DNA from: Actinoplanes sandaracinus | Lineage (GTDB): Bacteria > Actinomycetota > Actinomycetes > Mycobacteriales > Micromonosporaceae | Length of the DNA stretch: 64,000 nt | Assembly (NCBI RefSeq): GCF_030009775.1 | Contig: NZ_JASCTH010000041.1 | Location: 21,600-85,599, forward strand | Direction of reading: 5' to 3' | Shown: positions 51,587 to 64,000 of the stretch, piece by piece | How positions within the stretch are numbered: position 1 is the stretch's first letter | How the letters are laid out: each line of letters starts with the position of its first letter | Notes under the pieces: generated by a model | The model's input: the letters and a program-made list of their open reading frames with translations, nothing else | The model's database searches: none | What the model was told of the DNA's origin: nothing | Translations under genes and position numbers: made by a program

Positions 51587-52699
51587 TCAGACCTTCGCCA
51601 GAATGCTGCGTACCGCGTCGATTGTCCGCTCCTGGTCCGCAACTGACAGTGAGGGGTACATCGGCAGGGAGAAGATCTCGTCCGCCACCGCCTCGGTCAC
51701 CGGGAGGGAGCCCTTGCCATACCCGAGATGCGCAAAACCGGACTGGGTGTGCACCGGCCAGGGGTAGCTGATGTTCAGTGAGATGTCGTACTCCGACTTG
51801 AGCGCCTCGATGATCTGATCTCGCCGTGGGTGCCGCACCACGTACACGTAGTAGACGTGCGTGTTGCCCGGCGCGATCGCGGGCGTGATCAGATCGGTGT
51901 CGGCGAACGCTTCGGCGTACCGGGCGGCAATCGCCCGCCGGCCCTCGATGTACTGATCGAGCCGGACCAGCTTGCGGCGCAGGATCTCCGCCTGCACTTC
52001 GTCGAGCCGGCTGTTGTAGCCGGGCGTCGCAACGACGTAGTACTGGCTCTCCATGCCGTAGTAGCGCAGTCGGCGCAGGCTCGCGTCGACCTCGGCGTCA
52101 CTGGTGATCACCGCGCCGCCGTCGCCGTATGCGCCGAGCACCTTGGTCGGGTAGAAGGAGAACGCCGCCGCCTTGCCCATCGAGCCGGCGATCCGGCCGT
52201 GGTGCCGGGCCCCATGCGCCTGGGCACAGTCCTCGAGGATCGGCAGGTTGTGCTGGGCGGCAAGGGCCTCCAGCGGGGCCATGTCTACGCACTGCCCGTA
52301 CAGGTGGACCGGTAGCAGGCAGCGGGTGCGCTCGGTGATGGCGGCGGCGACCTGAGCGACGTCCATGAGGTAGGTGTCCTCGTGGATGTCGACGAAGACC
52401 GGTTTGGCGCCGACCGCATCGATCGCCAGCACTGTCGGGGCAGCGGTGTTGGAAACCGTGATGACCTCGTCACCCGGACCGACGCCGAGCACGCGCAGTG
52501 CCAGCACGATCGCGTTCGTCCCGTTGTCGACACCCGCACAATGTGGGACACCGTGGTACGCCGCGAACTCCGCCTCGAAGCTCTTGACGCTTGGGCCGAG
52601 CACCAGCTTGCCCGAACGGAATACCGAGTCGACCGCGTCCAGAATGTCGTCGCGCTCTTTCTCATATTCCGGCAAATAACCCCAGACGAAAAGGGTCAT
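51587..52699 (-). CDS. PLP-dependent NDP-hexose aminotransferase (EvaB/TylB/DesV-like)
   Basis: A 370-residue DegT/DnrJ/EryC1 family enzyme. The PLP lysine lies in 'AFSFYPTKVLGAYGDGGAV' near residue 183, with 'NGTNAIVLALRVLGVGPGDE' as the phosphate-binding turn and 'EDCAQAHGA' carrying the cofactor aspartate. The start at 52699 gives 'MTLFVWGYLPEYEKERDDIL', the usual beginning of 3-aminotransferases (a W-x-Y-L motif is common). The longer frame adds 31 unrelated residues. With the 2,3-dehydratase, C-methyltransferase, 5-epimerase and 4-ketoreductase it forms the complete set known for vancosamine/epivancosamine. Confidence 0.93.
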   Translation of the reverse strand: MTLFVWGYLPEYEKERDDILDAVDSVFRSGKLVLGPSVKSFEAEFAAYHGVPHCAGVDNGTNAIVLALRVLGVGPGDEVITVSNTAAPTVLAIDAVGAKPVFVDIHEDTYLMDVAQVAAAITERTRCLLPVHLYGQCVDMAPLEALAAQHNLPILEDCAQAHGARHHGRIAGSMGKAAAFSFYPTKVLGAYGDGGAVITSDAEVDASLRRLRYYGMESQYYVVATPGYNSRLDEVQAEILRRKLVRLDQYIEGRRAIAARYAEAFADTDLITPAIAPGNTHVYYVYVVRHPRRDQIIEALKSEYDISLNISYPWPVHTQSGFAHLGYGKGSLPVTEAVADEIFSLPMYPSLSVADQERTIDAVRSILAKV

Positions 52700-52749
52700 C
52701 GTGTTGCTCGCCTCCAAACAGGTCGACGTGGGACGGGATTCCGGGCGAT

Positions 52750-53283
52750 TCAAAGGAGCTGCTTGAGCAGATCGACGCCGCACGAATCCCATTGGTCACG
52801 GTAGATCGCTAGGACGTTAACGTCCCAGCGCCTGCCGTGGAAGTAGGCGTGACTGGGAAGAACCGCTTCCTCGCGCACCATCGTCAAATGGTCGCCGTCA
52901 ACTCCCAGAGCAACGGAAGCTTTCTCCGTCGTGTAGAAGTAGACCTTACGGGTACGCCACATCGAGAACGCAAAATTGGCGGTCAGCATCGTCGCGTCCA
53001 CCAATAGCTCGTCCCGATGTCCCGCTGCCACGTACACCTCGGCCTGCACGTGCCCGGCCGGCGACAGCTCGGTGAGCGACGTGAACCCGACAACCTCGCC
53101 GGTGTCCTTGCGGCGGACCAGGAAGCAGGCCGCCAGGCCCTGACCGAAGGCCTCGACGAACGTATCCACCATGGGCAGTCCGGCGCGACCTAGCTGGAAC
53201 AGGATTTCATAGACCTGACCGGCGTCCGCCGCCCGCGCAGACGTCAGCGTGATTCGCTGTGATTCGGTGTGCGGAAACAGCAT
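52750..53283 (-). CDS. GNAT-like acyltransferase, paralogue 2
   Basis: A 177-residue protein of the same family as 17108-17695, starting 'MLFPHTESQRITLTSARAAD'. Shared positions include 'GEVVGFTSLTELSPAGHVQA' and the final 'YFHGRRWDVNVLAIYRDQWD'. As in the paralogue, the acetyl-CoA pyrophosphate loop (Q/RxxGxG/A) is not convincing, so the acyl donor may not be a CoA, or the fold may serve another role. It heads its operon 84 bp from an operator palindrome, as paralogue 1 heads the glycosyltransferase operon. Possible jobs are N-acylation of an aminosugar or joining the hydroxycinnamoyl unit to the peptide. Confidence 0.6.
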   Translation of the reverse strand: MLFPHTESQRITLTSARAADAGQVYEILFQLGRAGLPMVDTFVEAFGQGLAACFLVRRKDTGEVVGFTSLTELSPAGHVQAEVYVAAGHRDELLVDATMLTANFAFSMWRTRKVYFYTTEKASVALGVDGDHLTMVREEAVLPSHAYFHGRRWDVNVLAIYRDQWDSCGVDLLKQLL

Positions 53284-53675
53284 CGCAGGTCATCCTCACT
53301 TCACAGGTTCGTCGCCACATCGGCGACAACGAAAGCAGATCAGGTTGTCCGAGCCGGCGGAATACCGTCCCGCCAGCGGGACAGCAGCACAACGCCTGGG
53401 AATTGCCGGTACGGCCCGACGACGAGCTCACCATACATGCGGCGGTACTGACCGGCAACGATGTCGGGGCGGGATTACCGGCCGCCGGTATTGACCCTGA
53501 AAAACGACGTAGCTAGTGTCAGTCCACCTTTCGGGGACGATATCTGAGCACCGGCGCACACATTGCTCAGACGCCCCCGACAGCCAGTCCCGCGCTCGGC
53601 ACTCGGACGCGCGACGTCATTCGAAACCAGTCGCCGTGACCTCGGTCGGCACGTGCAGGAGAGGCACACAAAGAT
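53284..53675. promoter_or_regulatory. divergent promoter region
   Basis: These 392 bases separate the aminosugar operon (minus) from the carrier-protein/NRPS operon (plus). They contain the third operator palindrome. The carrier-protein gene has AGGAGAGG about 12 nt before its ATG. Short ORFs here show no family features. Confidence 0.65.
53367..53382. promoter_or_regulatory. operator palindrome, copy 3 (GTCCCGCCAGCGGGAC)
   Basis: The exact reverse complement of the copies at 17075 and 42463. It is 84 bp from the GNAT-like start on one side and about 294 bp from the carrier-protein start on the other. The outer flanks are less conserved than between copies 1 and 2, but the 16-bp core is perfect. 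Confidence 0.76.
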
Positions 53676-54059
53676 ATGTCGGAAAATGGCACCGTGAGCA
53701 CGCTCGACCCTCAGCTAGTCGACGGGGTAGAGAAGGTGGTCCGCGAGACCGCCATCATGATCTGCGCCGAGCAGCCCGACGTCCCCGAACCGTCGAGCCT
53801 CAACGATCTCGACTCATTCTCGCTCGTCCAAGTCCTGCTGGAGCTGGAGAACGTGCTCGAGATCCAGCTGCTGGAGAAGCTGGAGCCGTTTGACGGCGAC
53901 ACGTTCCGCGATCTGGCCGAGTTCATCGTCGGCCTCGCCGACGACGAGACCGACGAGCCGACCGAGAGCGCGACGGCCGGACCCGCGGCTGCGGCCGAGC
54001 CGACGGCCAGTTCGCCAACTGCCGTCGCCACTCAAGAAGACGCCACTCCGGCGGCCTGA
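53676..54059 (+). CDS. free-standing acyl carrier protein
   Basis: A 127-residue protein whose first 90 residues form a carrier domain. Ser47 in 'DLDSFSLVQVLLELENVLEI' is the expected phosphopantetheine site, and the PPTase is in the same operon. Residues 95-127 are a tail of Asp, Glu, Thr, Ala and Pro, unusual for a carrier protein and probably disordered. It heads the plus-strand operon ahead of MbtH and the NRPS. It could hold the coumaroyl unit, made by the ammonia-lyase and compact ligase, for halogenation or transfer. The sequence does not show which acid it carries. Confidence 0.82.
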   Translation: MSENGTVSTLDPQLVDGVEKVVRETAIMICAEQPDVPEPSSLNDLDSFSLVQVLLELENVLEIQLLEKLEPFDGDTFRDLAEFIVGLADDETDEPTESATAGPAAAAEPTASSPTAVATQEDATPAA

Positions 54060-54274
54060 GTGGTCACGGGGATGGAAACGGCGACGCCCGCGGACGTGAC
54101 GTACCTGGTCGTCCTCAACGATGAGGAGCAGTACTCGGTCTGGCGCGCCGACCGAGCGGTACCCGCCGGTTGGCGTCCGGACGGAGCGTCCGGTTCCCGG
54201 CAGGACTGCCTCGATCACATCACGCAGGTGTGGACCGACATGCGTCCCCGTAGTCTGCGCGAGCGCATCGATAC

Positions 54275-54278
<4 letters not shown>
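54060..54278 (+). CDS. MbtH-like NRPS chaperone
   Basis: A 68- to 72-residue protein with the MbtH signature: 'YLVVLNDEEQYSVWRADRAV' followed by PAGW and a late 'CLDHITQVWTDMRP'. Such proteins bind adenylation domains and are often needed for their activity. The start is either the GTG at 54060, right after the carrier-protein stop, or the ATG at 54072. The stop overlaps the NRPS start (ATGA), so chaperone and NRPS are made together. Confidence 0.93.
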
Positions 54279-59877
<5,599 letters not shown>

Positions 59878-59881
<4 letters not shown>

Positions 59882-60651
59882 TCCACCGGATCTTGCCCGC
59901 CGCCGTGGTGCCCGTCTGGCGCACCGCGGACCTGCCGGACGAGCCGCTGTTCGAGGCGGAGGAAGCGGCGCTGCGGCACGCGGGCGCGCAGCGACGGCGT
60001 GAGTTCGCCACGGTCCGCGGATGCGCCCGGACCGCGCTCGGCCGGCTCGGCATCGCGCCGGTGCCGATCGTGCCCGGCATCCGCGGCGCGCCGGGCTGGC
60101 CGGCAGGTGTGGTCGGCAGCATGACGCATTGCGGCGGGTACCGAGCCGCCGCGGTCGCCCGCGCCACAGACCTCGTCACCCTGGGCATCGACGCCGAACC
60201 ACACCGGCCGTTGCCAGACGCCGTACGGGCCCGGATCACGGTCGCCAAGGAGCGGATCTGGCTGGCCCGCGCGGCCGCCGAACAGCCACGGATCCAATGG
60301 GACCGCTTGTTGTTCAGTGCCAAAGAGGCTGTCTACAAAGCCTGGTTTCCGCTGACCGGGCGCTGGCTGGGTTTCCACGAGGCGGCGCTCTCGATCGACC
60401 CGGCCGGCACGTTCCACGCCGAACTCCTGGTCGCCGGCCCGGTCCGAGAATTCGCCGGCCGGTGGCTGGTGCATGGCGACCTGGTCTACACGGCCATCGC
60501 GGTCCACCGGTCGAGGAACGCCGCCTGTTCCGCGATGGTGTTCGGCGGGACCGTCCGGAAGCAACCCACCTCGTCGGATTGCCACCCGCCGACAAGCGCA
60601 CCACCGACCACTGACGCCTCGAACGCGATGCCGACCGGCCAGCCCCGATAG
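59878..60651 (+). CDS. Sfp-type phosphopantetheinyl transferase
   Basis: Activates the carrier domains of the cluster by attaching the phosphopantetheine arm. The GTG start overlaps the NRPS stop (GTGA). Signatures are 'GVVGSMTHCGGYRAAAVA', the metal site 'LGIDAEPH' near residue 102 (the family's GIDIE) and 'LLFSAKEAVYKAWFPLTG' near 148 (WxxKEAxxK). The frame is open to 60651, giving 257 residues, but the last 55 or so are antisense to the convergent Nudix gene and look unstructured. The functional domain probably ends near residue 205. Confidence 0.9.
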
Positions 60652-60932
60652 CCATCGCGAAGCATCTGCGGATACTCGATGTAGCCGAGTAACGCGCCGA
60701 CCTCGACCGCCACGCCCAGCTCGTCGTACGCCACCCGGCGGACCGCCGCCTGCAGCGACTCACCGAACCTAACCGTGCCGCCTGGCAGATGCCATTGTCC
60801 GATGCATGGCTCGATCGACCGCCTGGTCAACACGATGCCGTCGGGGGTGGCAGCGACAACCTCCACCGTCAGCCGGGGAACCTTGCTGAAGATGGCGTCG
60901 AACTCGTCTTGCGACAGCGGGTGCTCATTCAT
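60486..60932 (-). CDS. Nudix hydrolase
   Basis: A 148-residue Nudix-fold protein. 'GQWHLPGGTVRFGESLQAAV' leads into the Nudix box, but the second conserved Glu is replaced: the expected REUxEE reads RVAYDE. This variation is also found in the GDP-mannose mannosyl hydrolase group, so a sugar-nucleotide substrate is possible. The late segment 'YIEYPQMLRDGYRGWPVGIA' supports a full domain. The gene is convergent with the PPTase, and its last 166 bp overlap the PPTase frame. It may be a housekeeping function at the cluster border. Confidence 0.8.
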   Translation of the reverse strand: MNEHPLSQDEFDAIFSKVPRLTVEVVAATPDGIVLTRRSIEPCIGQWHLPGGTVRFGESLQAAVRRVAYDELGVAVEVGALLGYIEYPQMLRDGYRGWPVGIAFEASVVGGALVGGWQSDEVGCFRTVPPNTIAEQAAFLDRWTAMAV

Positions 60933-61079
60933 CTGATCTACATTTCCTCGCCAGGCAGACCATTGGGTAATTCCGCAGCGTATCCGGCCGCCGGGAATCG
61001 GAGTGATCTCGTACGGGGAGAGGGATCACGAGCGGCCGGGGACGCTGCTCAACCGCCAGGCAGCCGGTTGAGGCCGGAG

Positions 61080-61944
61080 CCCGATCGCGCAGGCTTCGGG
61101 TTTCATCGTGGTCGCCGGTACGCCCGTCACATGGCTCCGGAGCAGGGCCTGCCGGGCGGCGGCCTGGACGTGCGCGCCGATGTGCACGCGATCGGCGCGA
61201 TGACCTATCAGATGCTGACCGGGCGGACCCCGCGGCCGGGGCGGGCCGCACCGGTCCCGCCGTCGCGGCTGCGGCTGGGCGTTCCGCGCCAGGTGGACCG
61301 GGTGGTGCTGCGCGCTCTCGACTCCGACCGCAACCGCCGCTGGCCGTCGACGGCCGCGTTCGCTTCGGCGCTGGACGCTTCGGCGAGGGCTGCTCCGAGC
61401 CGTGGCCGGCGGCTCCTGCGCCGCGCCGTGGGCGGCGGGACGGCCCTGTCCCTGCTGGCTCTGACGGCGGGCACGACCGTCCCGGACGGCAGTCCGGCCG
61501 GCTGGGCCCGGGTCGCGGACGCCGGCCACGCCGTCTCCGTCGCGGTTCCCGGCGGCTGGGCCCGGCAGCTCCGCGATGCCGGTTGGAACGTGTCGTCGCT
61601 GGGCCTGCCCACCAGCGCCGATCCGGGCCTTCAGATCGGCACGGACCTCGGCGACGACGCGGAGCCGGCCGTGTTCGCCGGTTCGAGCCCCCGGCTGGCG
61701 CCGGGGATCTCGGTCACCTGGCCCTCCCATCCGGGTTGTACCCGGCAGGACGATCGTGTGGTGGCCGCCGCCGGACCACGCGGTGAGGCACGCCGGTGGA
61801 AGGACTGCCCCGGGTGCCGTCTCGTACAGCGATGTGCTCCTGACCGGCGCCGGCCGCGACGGCGCCTTCGTGCAGATCCGCCAGAAGGCCCGGACAGACC
61901 GCACCGACGAGGTGCTGCGCGCGCTTCGGCTGACTGACCCGTAG
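61080..61944 (+). pseudogene. 5'-truncated, frameshifted Ser/Thr protein kinase
   Basis: Three reading frames together give the end of a Hanks-type kinase. 'QASGFIVVAGTP' (activation loop) is in one frame at about 61098-61130. 'MAPEQGLPGGGLDVRADVHA' and 'IGAMTYQMLTGRTPRPGRAA' continue in the next, followed by a membrane helix ('AVGGGTALSLLALTAGT', about 61430-61480) and an extracellular domain. Near 61805 the frame shifts again, and the last part, 'VSYSDVLLTGAGRDGAFVQI', is in the third frame up to the stop at 61944. The N-terminal lobe with the ATP site is absent. It is therefore a decayed gene, cut at the cluster edge. Confidence 0.75.
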
Positions 61945-62034
61945 AGCCGCTCCACGGTCACGGATAGATAACAGTCACAGCGATGTTCAGCATCCAGCCA
62001 TCCAGCGGCCAGGTGGATCCGGGATCGTCGTGCC

Positions 62035-63246
62035 ATGCAACGGACCACCGGCATCGCCGCGCTCGTCGCCCTGACCACTCTCGCCGCCGGCGTTCCGGCG
62101 TACGCGGCTGAGCGCCCACCCCGCCAGATCACCGCGACCGTCGAGACGCCGAGCCTCTTCGACGACGAGGCCGGTGGCGACGCGGACGCCGACGACCCCG
62201 CGATCTGGATCAACTCGGCCGACAAGTCCCGGAGCCTGGTCATCGGCACCGCCAAGAACGGCGGTCTGCGCGTCTACGATCTGAAGGGCCGGGAGATCCA
62301 GGCGATCGCCACCCCTGAGGGCGGCCGCTTCAACAACGTCGACATCATGACCGGCTTCAAGCTGGGCAAGAAGAAGGTCGACGTCGCCGTCGTCACCGAC
62401 CGCGGTCTGGACAAGCTCCGCATCTACCAGATCGAGGCGACCGGCCTCACCGACATCACCTCAGCCGACGTCCCGCTGCTGTTCTCCAAGGACGAGGCCG
62501 AGGTCGAGGAGCAGGCCACCGGTTACGGCGTCGCCGTCTACGACCGCTACGCCGTGGTGAGCCGACGGCACAGCACGCGCCTGGGCATCTTCCGCCTCGA
62601 GGAGAGGGGCGGGAAGGTCACCTATCGCACCACGGACACTCTCGACCTGCCGCGCGAGTTCCGCCTGCCGAACGGCGCCACCTGGTCCCCGTGCGCCGAA
62701 CCCGGCGAGGACCCGCAGGTCGAGGGCATGGTCGTGGACGCCGAGGCGGGCGTCCTCTACGCCGCACAGGAAGATGTGGCGCTCTGGCGCATCAACCTGG
62801 AGGGCGGCACGTTCAGCAGCATCCCGCGGATCGTCGAGCGCGTCCGCGAGTTCGGTGAGCCCGCCACCTACGACCCCGAGTCGGAAGAGTGCACCGTCGA
62901 GTACAAGAACGGCTTCGGCGGCCGCATCTCCGCCGACGTCGAGGGCGCGACCATCTACGCGACTGGCAAGCGCGACGGCTACCTGATCGTGTCCAGCCAG
63001 GGAGACAGCCGCTTCTTCGTCTACGACCGCCGCACGAACAAGCCGCTGAGCACGTTCGCGGTCGCCGACGGCAAGAAGGTGGACGGCGTCCAGCACTCCG
63101 ACGGCGCCGCCGTGACCCCGGTCGCCCTCCCCGGCTACCCGAAGGGCCTCCTCGTCCTCCACGACGGCGAGAACACCCCTGACGACGGCCGCACCAGCAC
63201 CAACTTCAAGTTCGTCGACTGGCGTTCCCTCGGCTTCCGTTCCTGA
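62035..63246 (+). CDS. secreted beta-propeller phytase
   Basis: A 403-residue protein with a signal peptide (about 1-24, 'ALVALTTLAAGVPAYA') and a six-bladed 3-phytase domain. Family marks are 'DADADDPAIWINSADKSRSL', 'GTAKNGGLRVYDLKGREIQA', 'GGRFNNVDIMTGF', 'DPQVEGMVVDAEAGVLYAAQ' and 'VDGVQHSDGAAVTP'. Acidic residues in these loops bind calcium and the phosphates of phytate. It would release phosphate outside the cell. It has no link to the biosynthetic genes, has its own strong terminator, and probably belongs to the conserved chromosome next to the rRNA operon. Confidence 0.92.
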   Translation: MQRTTGIAALVALTTLAAGVPAYAAERPPRQITATVETPSLFDDEAGGDADADDPAIWINSADKSRSLVIGTAKNGGLRVYDLKGREIQAIATPEGGRFNNVDIMTGFKLGKKKVDVAVVTDRGLDKLRIYQIEATGLTDITSADVPLLFSKDEAEVEEQATGYGVAVYDRYAVVSRRHSTRLGIFRLEERGGKVTYRTTDTLDLPREFRLPNGATWSPCAEPGEDPQVEGMVVDAEAGVLYAAQEDVALWRINLEGGTFSSIPRIVERVREFGEPATYDPESEECTVEYKNGFGGRISADVEGATIYATGKRDGYLIVSSQGDSRFFVYDRRTNKPLSTFAVADGKKVDGVQHSDGAAVTPVALPGYPKGLLVLHDGENTPDDGRTSTNFKFVDWRSLGFRS

Positions 63247-63264
63247 CCTCCGCAGAGAAAGCAG

Positions 63265-63304
63265 AAGCCGGGCCTTCCGAGTTCACTCTCGGAAGGCCCG
63301 GCTT
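63265..63304 (+). terminator. intrinsic terminator after the phytase gene
   Basis: A perfect 17-bp stem (63265-63281 / 63288-63304) with loop TTCACT, starting 18 bases after the stop codon and ending in CTTTC. Confidence 0.92.
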
Positions 63305-63466
63305 TCGCAAATCCCCATCTTGTACGGCCACAACTCCCACAACCGCAATGGCGCGCTCCCGCCAACCCCGCTGTCGCGTTGCCCGTGCTCGCCCCGTGAC
63401 GACACAGACCTCAGCGACAGCGGCAGCACCACGGCACAGTGCGCCCGTGGCCCCAGAACCGCGGCG

Positions 63467-63724
63467 CTACTCGTAGCAGCCCTGGTCCTCGAGCTGCAGG
63501 TTCAACTAGATGACCTTGCCCTCGGAGATCGAGATGTTGTAGACCGCCTTGCTGTTGCCGGCCACCGGCGCCCACATACGCCCGTCCGCGTCGCAGCCCT
63601 CGAAACCTGTCGCCCGCGGTCCGGTCAGCCGGCCGGTGGCCTTCGCCGCGGCCACTGACATGCCGAACTTGACCTTCCCGATTCCGTCCGGCCCGAGCAC
63701 GAGCTTGTCAGCCGCCTGACTCTG
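63467..63724 (-). pseudogene. relic of a small secreted protein gene
   Basis: The minus-strand frame reads 'LVLGPDGIGKVKFGMSVAAA' and 'GCDADGRMWAPVAGNSKAVY', then a TAG at 63506-63508, and continues 'LNLQLEDQGCYE' to a second TAG at 63467. The segment with two Cys, 'GIGKVKFGMS' and 'YNISISEGKV', is typical of small actinobacterial lipoproteins with an 'LGPxGIGxLxLGM' domain. The 5' signal-peptide part is not recognisable, and the internal stop removes the last 12 residues. I regard it as a decayed gene. Confidence 0.55.
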
Positions 63725-63860
63725 GTTCTCCGAGCAAGGTGACGGCTCGGTAACGCCCAATCTGAGGCGCGGAGCGGGGGATCTCCTCGCCCAGCTCGGG
63801 CCGCCCGTGTGCCGACCGGACCGCCGGCGTGCCGCTGTGGGCCGGAACAATGCCGGGCTG

Positions 63861-63906
63861 AAAAAGGGCAAAAAGAAAGGCCCACCCCGTGTGGGGTGGG
63901 CCTTTC
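63861..63906 (-). terminator. rRNA operon terminator
   Basis: A perfect 14-bp stem GAAAGGCCCACCCC / GGGGTGGGCCTTTC (63875-63888 / 63893-63906) with a GTGT loop. On the minus strand it is followed by TTTTTGCCCTTTTT, a classical intrinsic terminator just after the 5S rRNA. Confidence 0.93.
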
Positions 63907-63914
63907 ATCACGTT

Positions 63915-64000
63915 GAGTCCGGCGGCGTCCTACTCTCCCACACCCTCACGAGTGCAGTACCATCGGCGCTGGAGGGCTTAGCTACCGGGTTCGGAATGTA
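63915..64000 (-). rRNA. 5S ribosomal RNA, 3' part (5' end outside window)
   Basis: Read on the minus strand, the last 86 bases give TACATTCCGAACCCGGTAGC and continue through the AAGCCCTCCAGC and GGTACTGC segments to GGACGCCGCCGGAC, the conserved 3' two thirds of actinobacterial 5S rRNA. The 3' end is approximate. The rest of the rRNA operon lies to the right of the window. Confidence 0.95.

Noticed and set aside
60789..61937. 382-codon plus-strand ORF as an intact gene
   Set aside because: Its first third is antisense to the Nudix gene, its middle is kinase sequence without the ATP lobe, and the true kinase end continues in another frame.

Overview
The window comes from a high-GC actinobacterium, most likely a member of the Micromonosporaceae (Actinoplanes/Micromonospora type). 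Signs are GC-rich codon third positions, a SARP regulator, a LmbU-family regulator, AAGGAG-type ribosome sites, and a 5S rRNA 3' part of actinobacterial type at the right edge. About 58 kb of the 64 kb is one natural-product gene cluster that I infer to make a heavily glycosylated, possibly halogenated and sulfated, hydroxycinnamoyl/peptidyl product. I name no known product. The nearest relative I can recall from family knowledge is saccharomicin (Saccharothrix espanaensis), because the tyrosine ammonia-lyase here closely resembles Sam8 as I remember it and because of the very large glycosyltransferase set.

Layout. 1-2.6 kb: end of an Ig-repeat surface protein, then a scrambled integrase/sigma-factor remnant. 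2.6-10 kb: a two-component system whose kinase and regulator genes are separated by an inverted dTDP-glucose 4,6-dehydratase gene, a membrane protein, and a MacB-type ABC exporter. 10.2-13.7 kb: a SARP regulator, transposase relics, and a LmbU-family regulator with a TTA codon near its start. 13.7-17.7 kb: two PH-domain membrane proteins, an aldo/keto reductase and a GNAT-like protein. 17.8-32.9 kb: a 4-ketoreductase followed by eleven tandem EryCIII-type glycosyltransferases. 33.0-42.3 kb (minus): methyltransferase, tyrosine ammonia-lyase, compact acyl-CoA ligase, glucose-1-phosphate thymidylyltransferase, cation/proton antiporter, flavin reductase, flavin-dependent halogenase, sugar C-methyltransferase. 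42.6-45.2 kb (plus): carbamoyltransferase-like protein and sulfotransferase. 45.2-53.3 kb (minus): deoxyaminosugar genes, two more glycosyltransferases and a second GNAT-like protein. 53.7-60.7 kb (plus): carrier protein, MbtH, two-module NRPS with a cysteine-type thioesterase, Sfp-type PPTase. 60.5-64 kb: Nudix hydrolase, a broken Ser/Thr kinase gene, a beta-propeller phytase, a lipoprotein relic and 5S rRNA (minus).

How it fits together. The RmlA and RmlB type enzymes make dTDP-4-keto-6-deoxyglucose. A 2,3-dehydratase, 3-aminotransferase, C-3 methyltransferase, 5-epimerase and 4-ketoreductase form a complete vancosamine-type set. A Gfo/Idh ketoreductase and an aldo/keto reductase open 2,6-dideoxyhexose branches, and an N-methyltransferase decorates aminosugars. 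Thirteen glycosyltransferases would assemble the sugars on an aglycone derived from coumarate and a short glycine-containing peptide. A perfect 16-bp palindrome (GTCCCGCTGGCGGGAC) occurs upstream of the glycosyltransferase operon and inside both divergent promoter regions, so three sites can serve all five biosynthetic operons. Its centre resembles the reported LmbU target, which makes the LmbU-like protein the best candidate activator.
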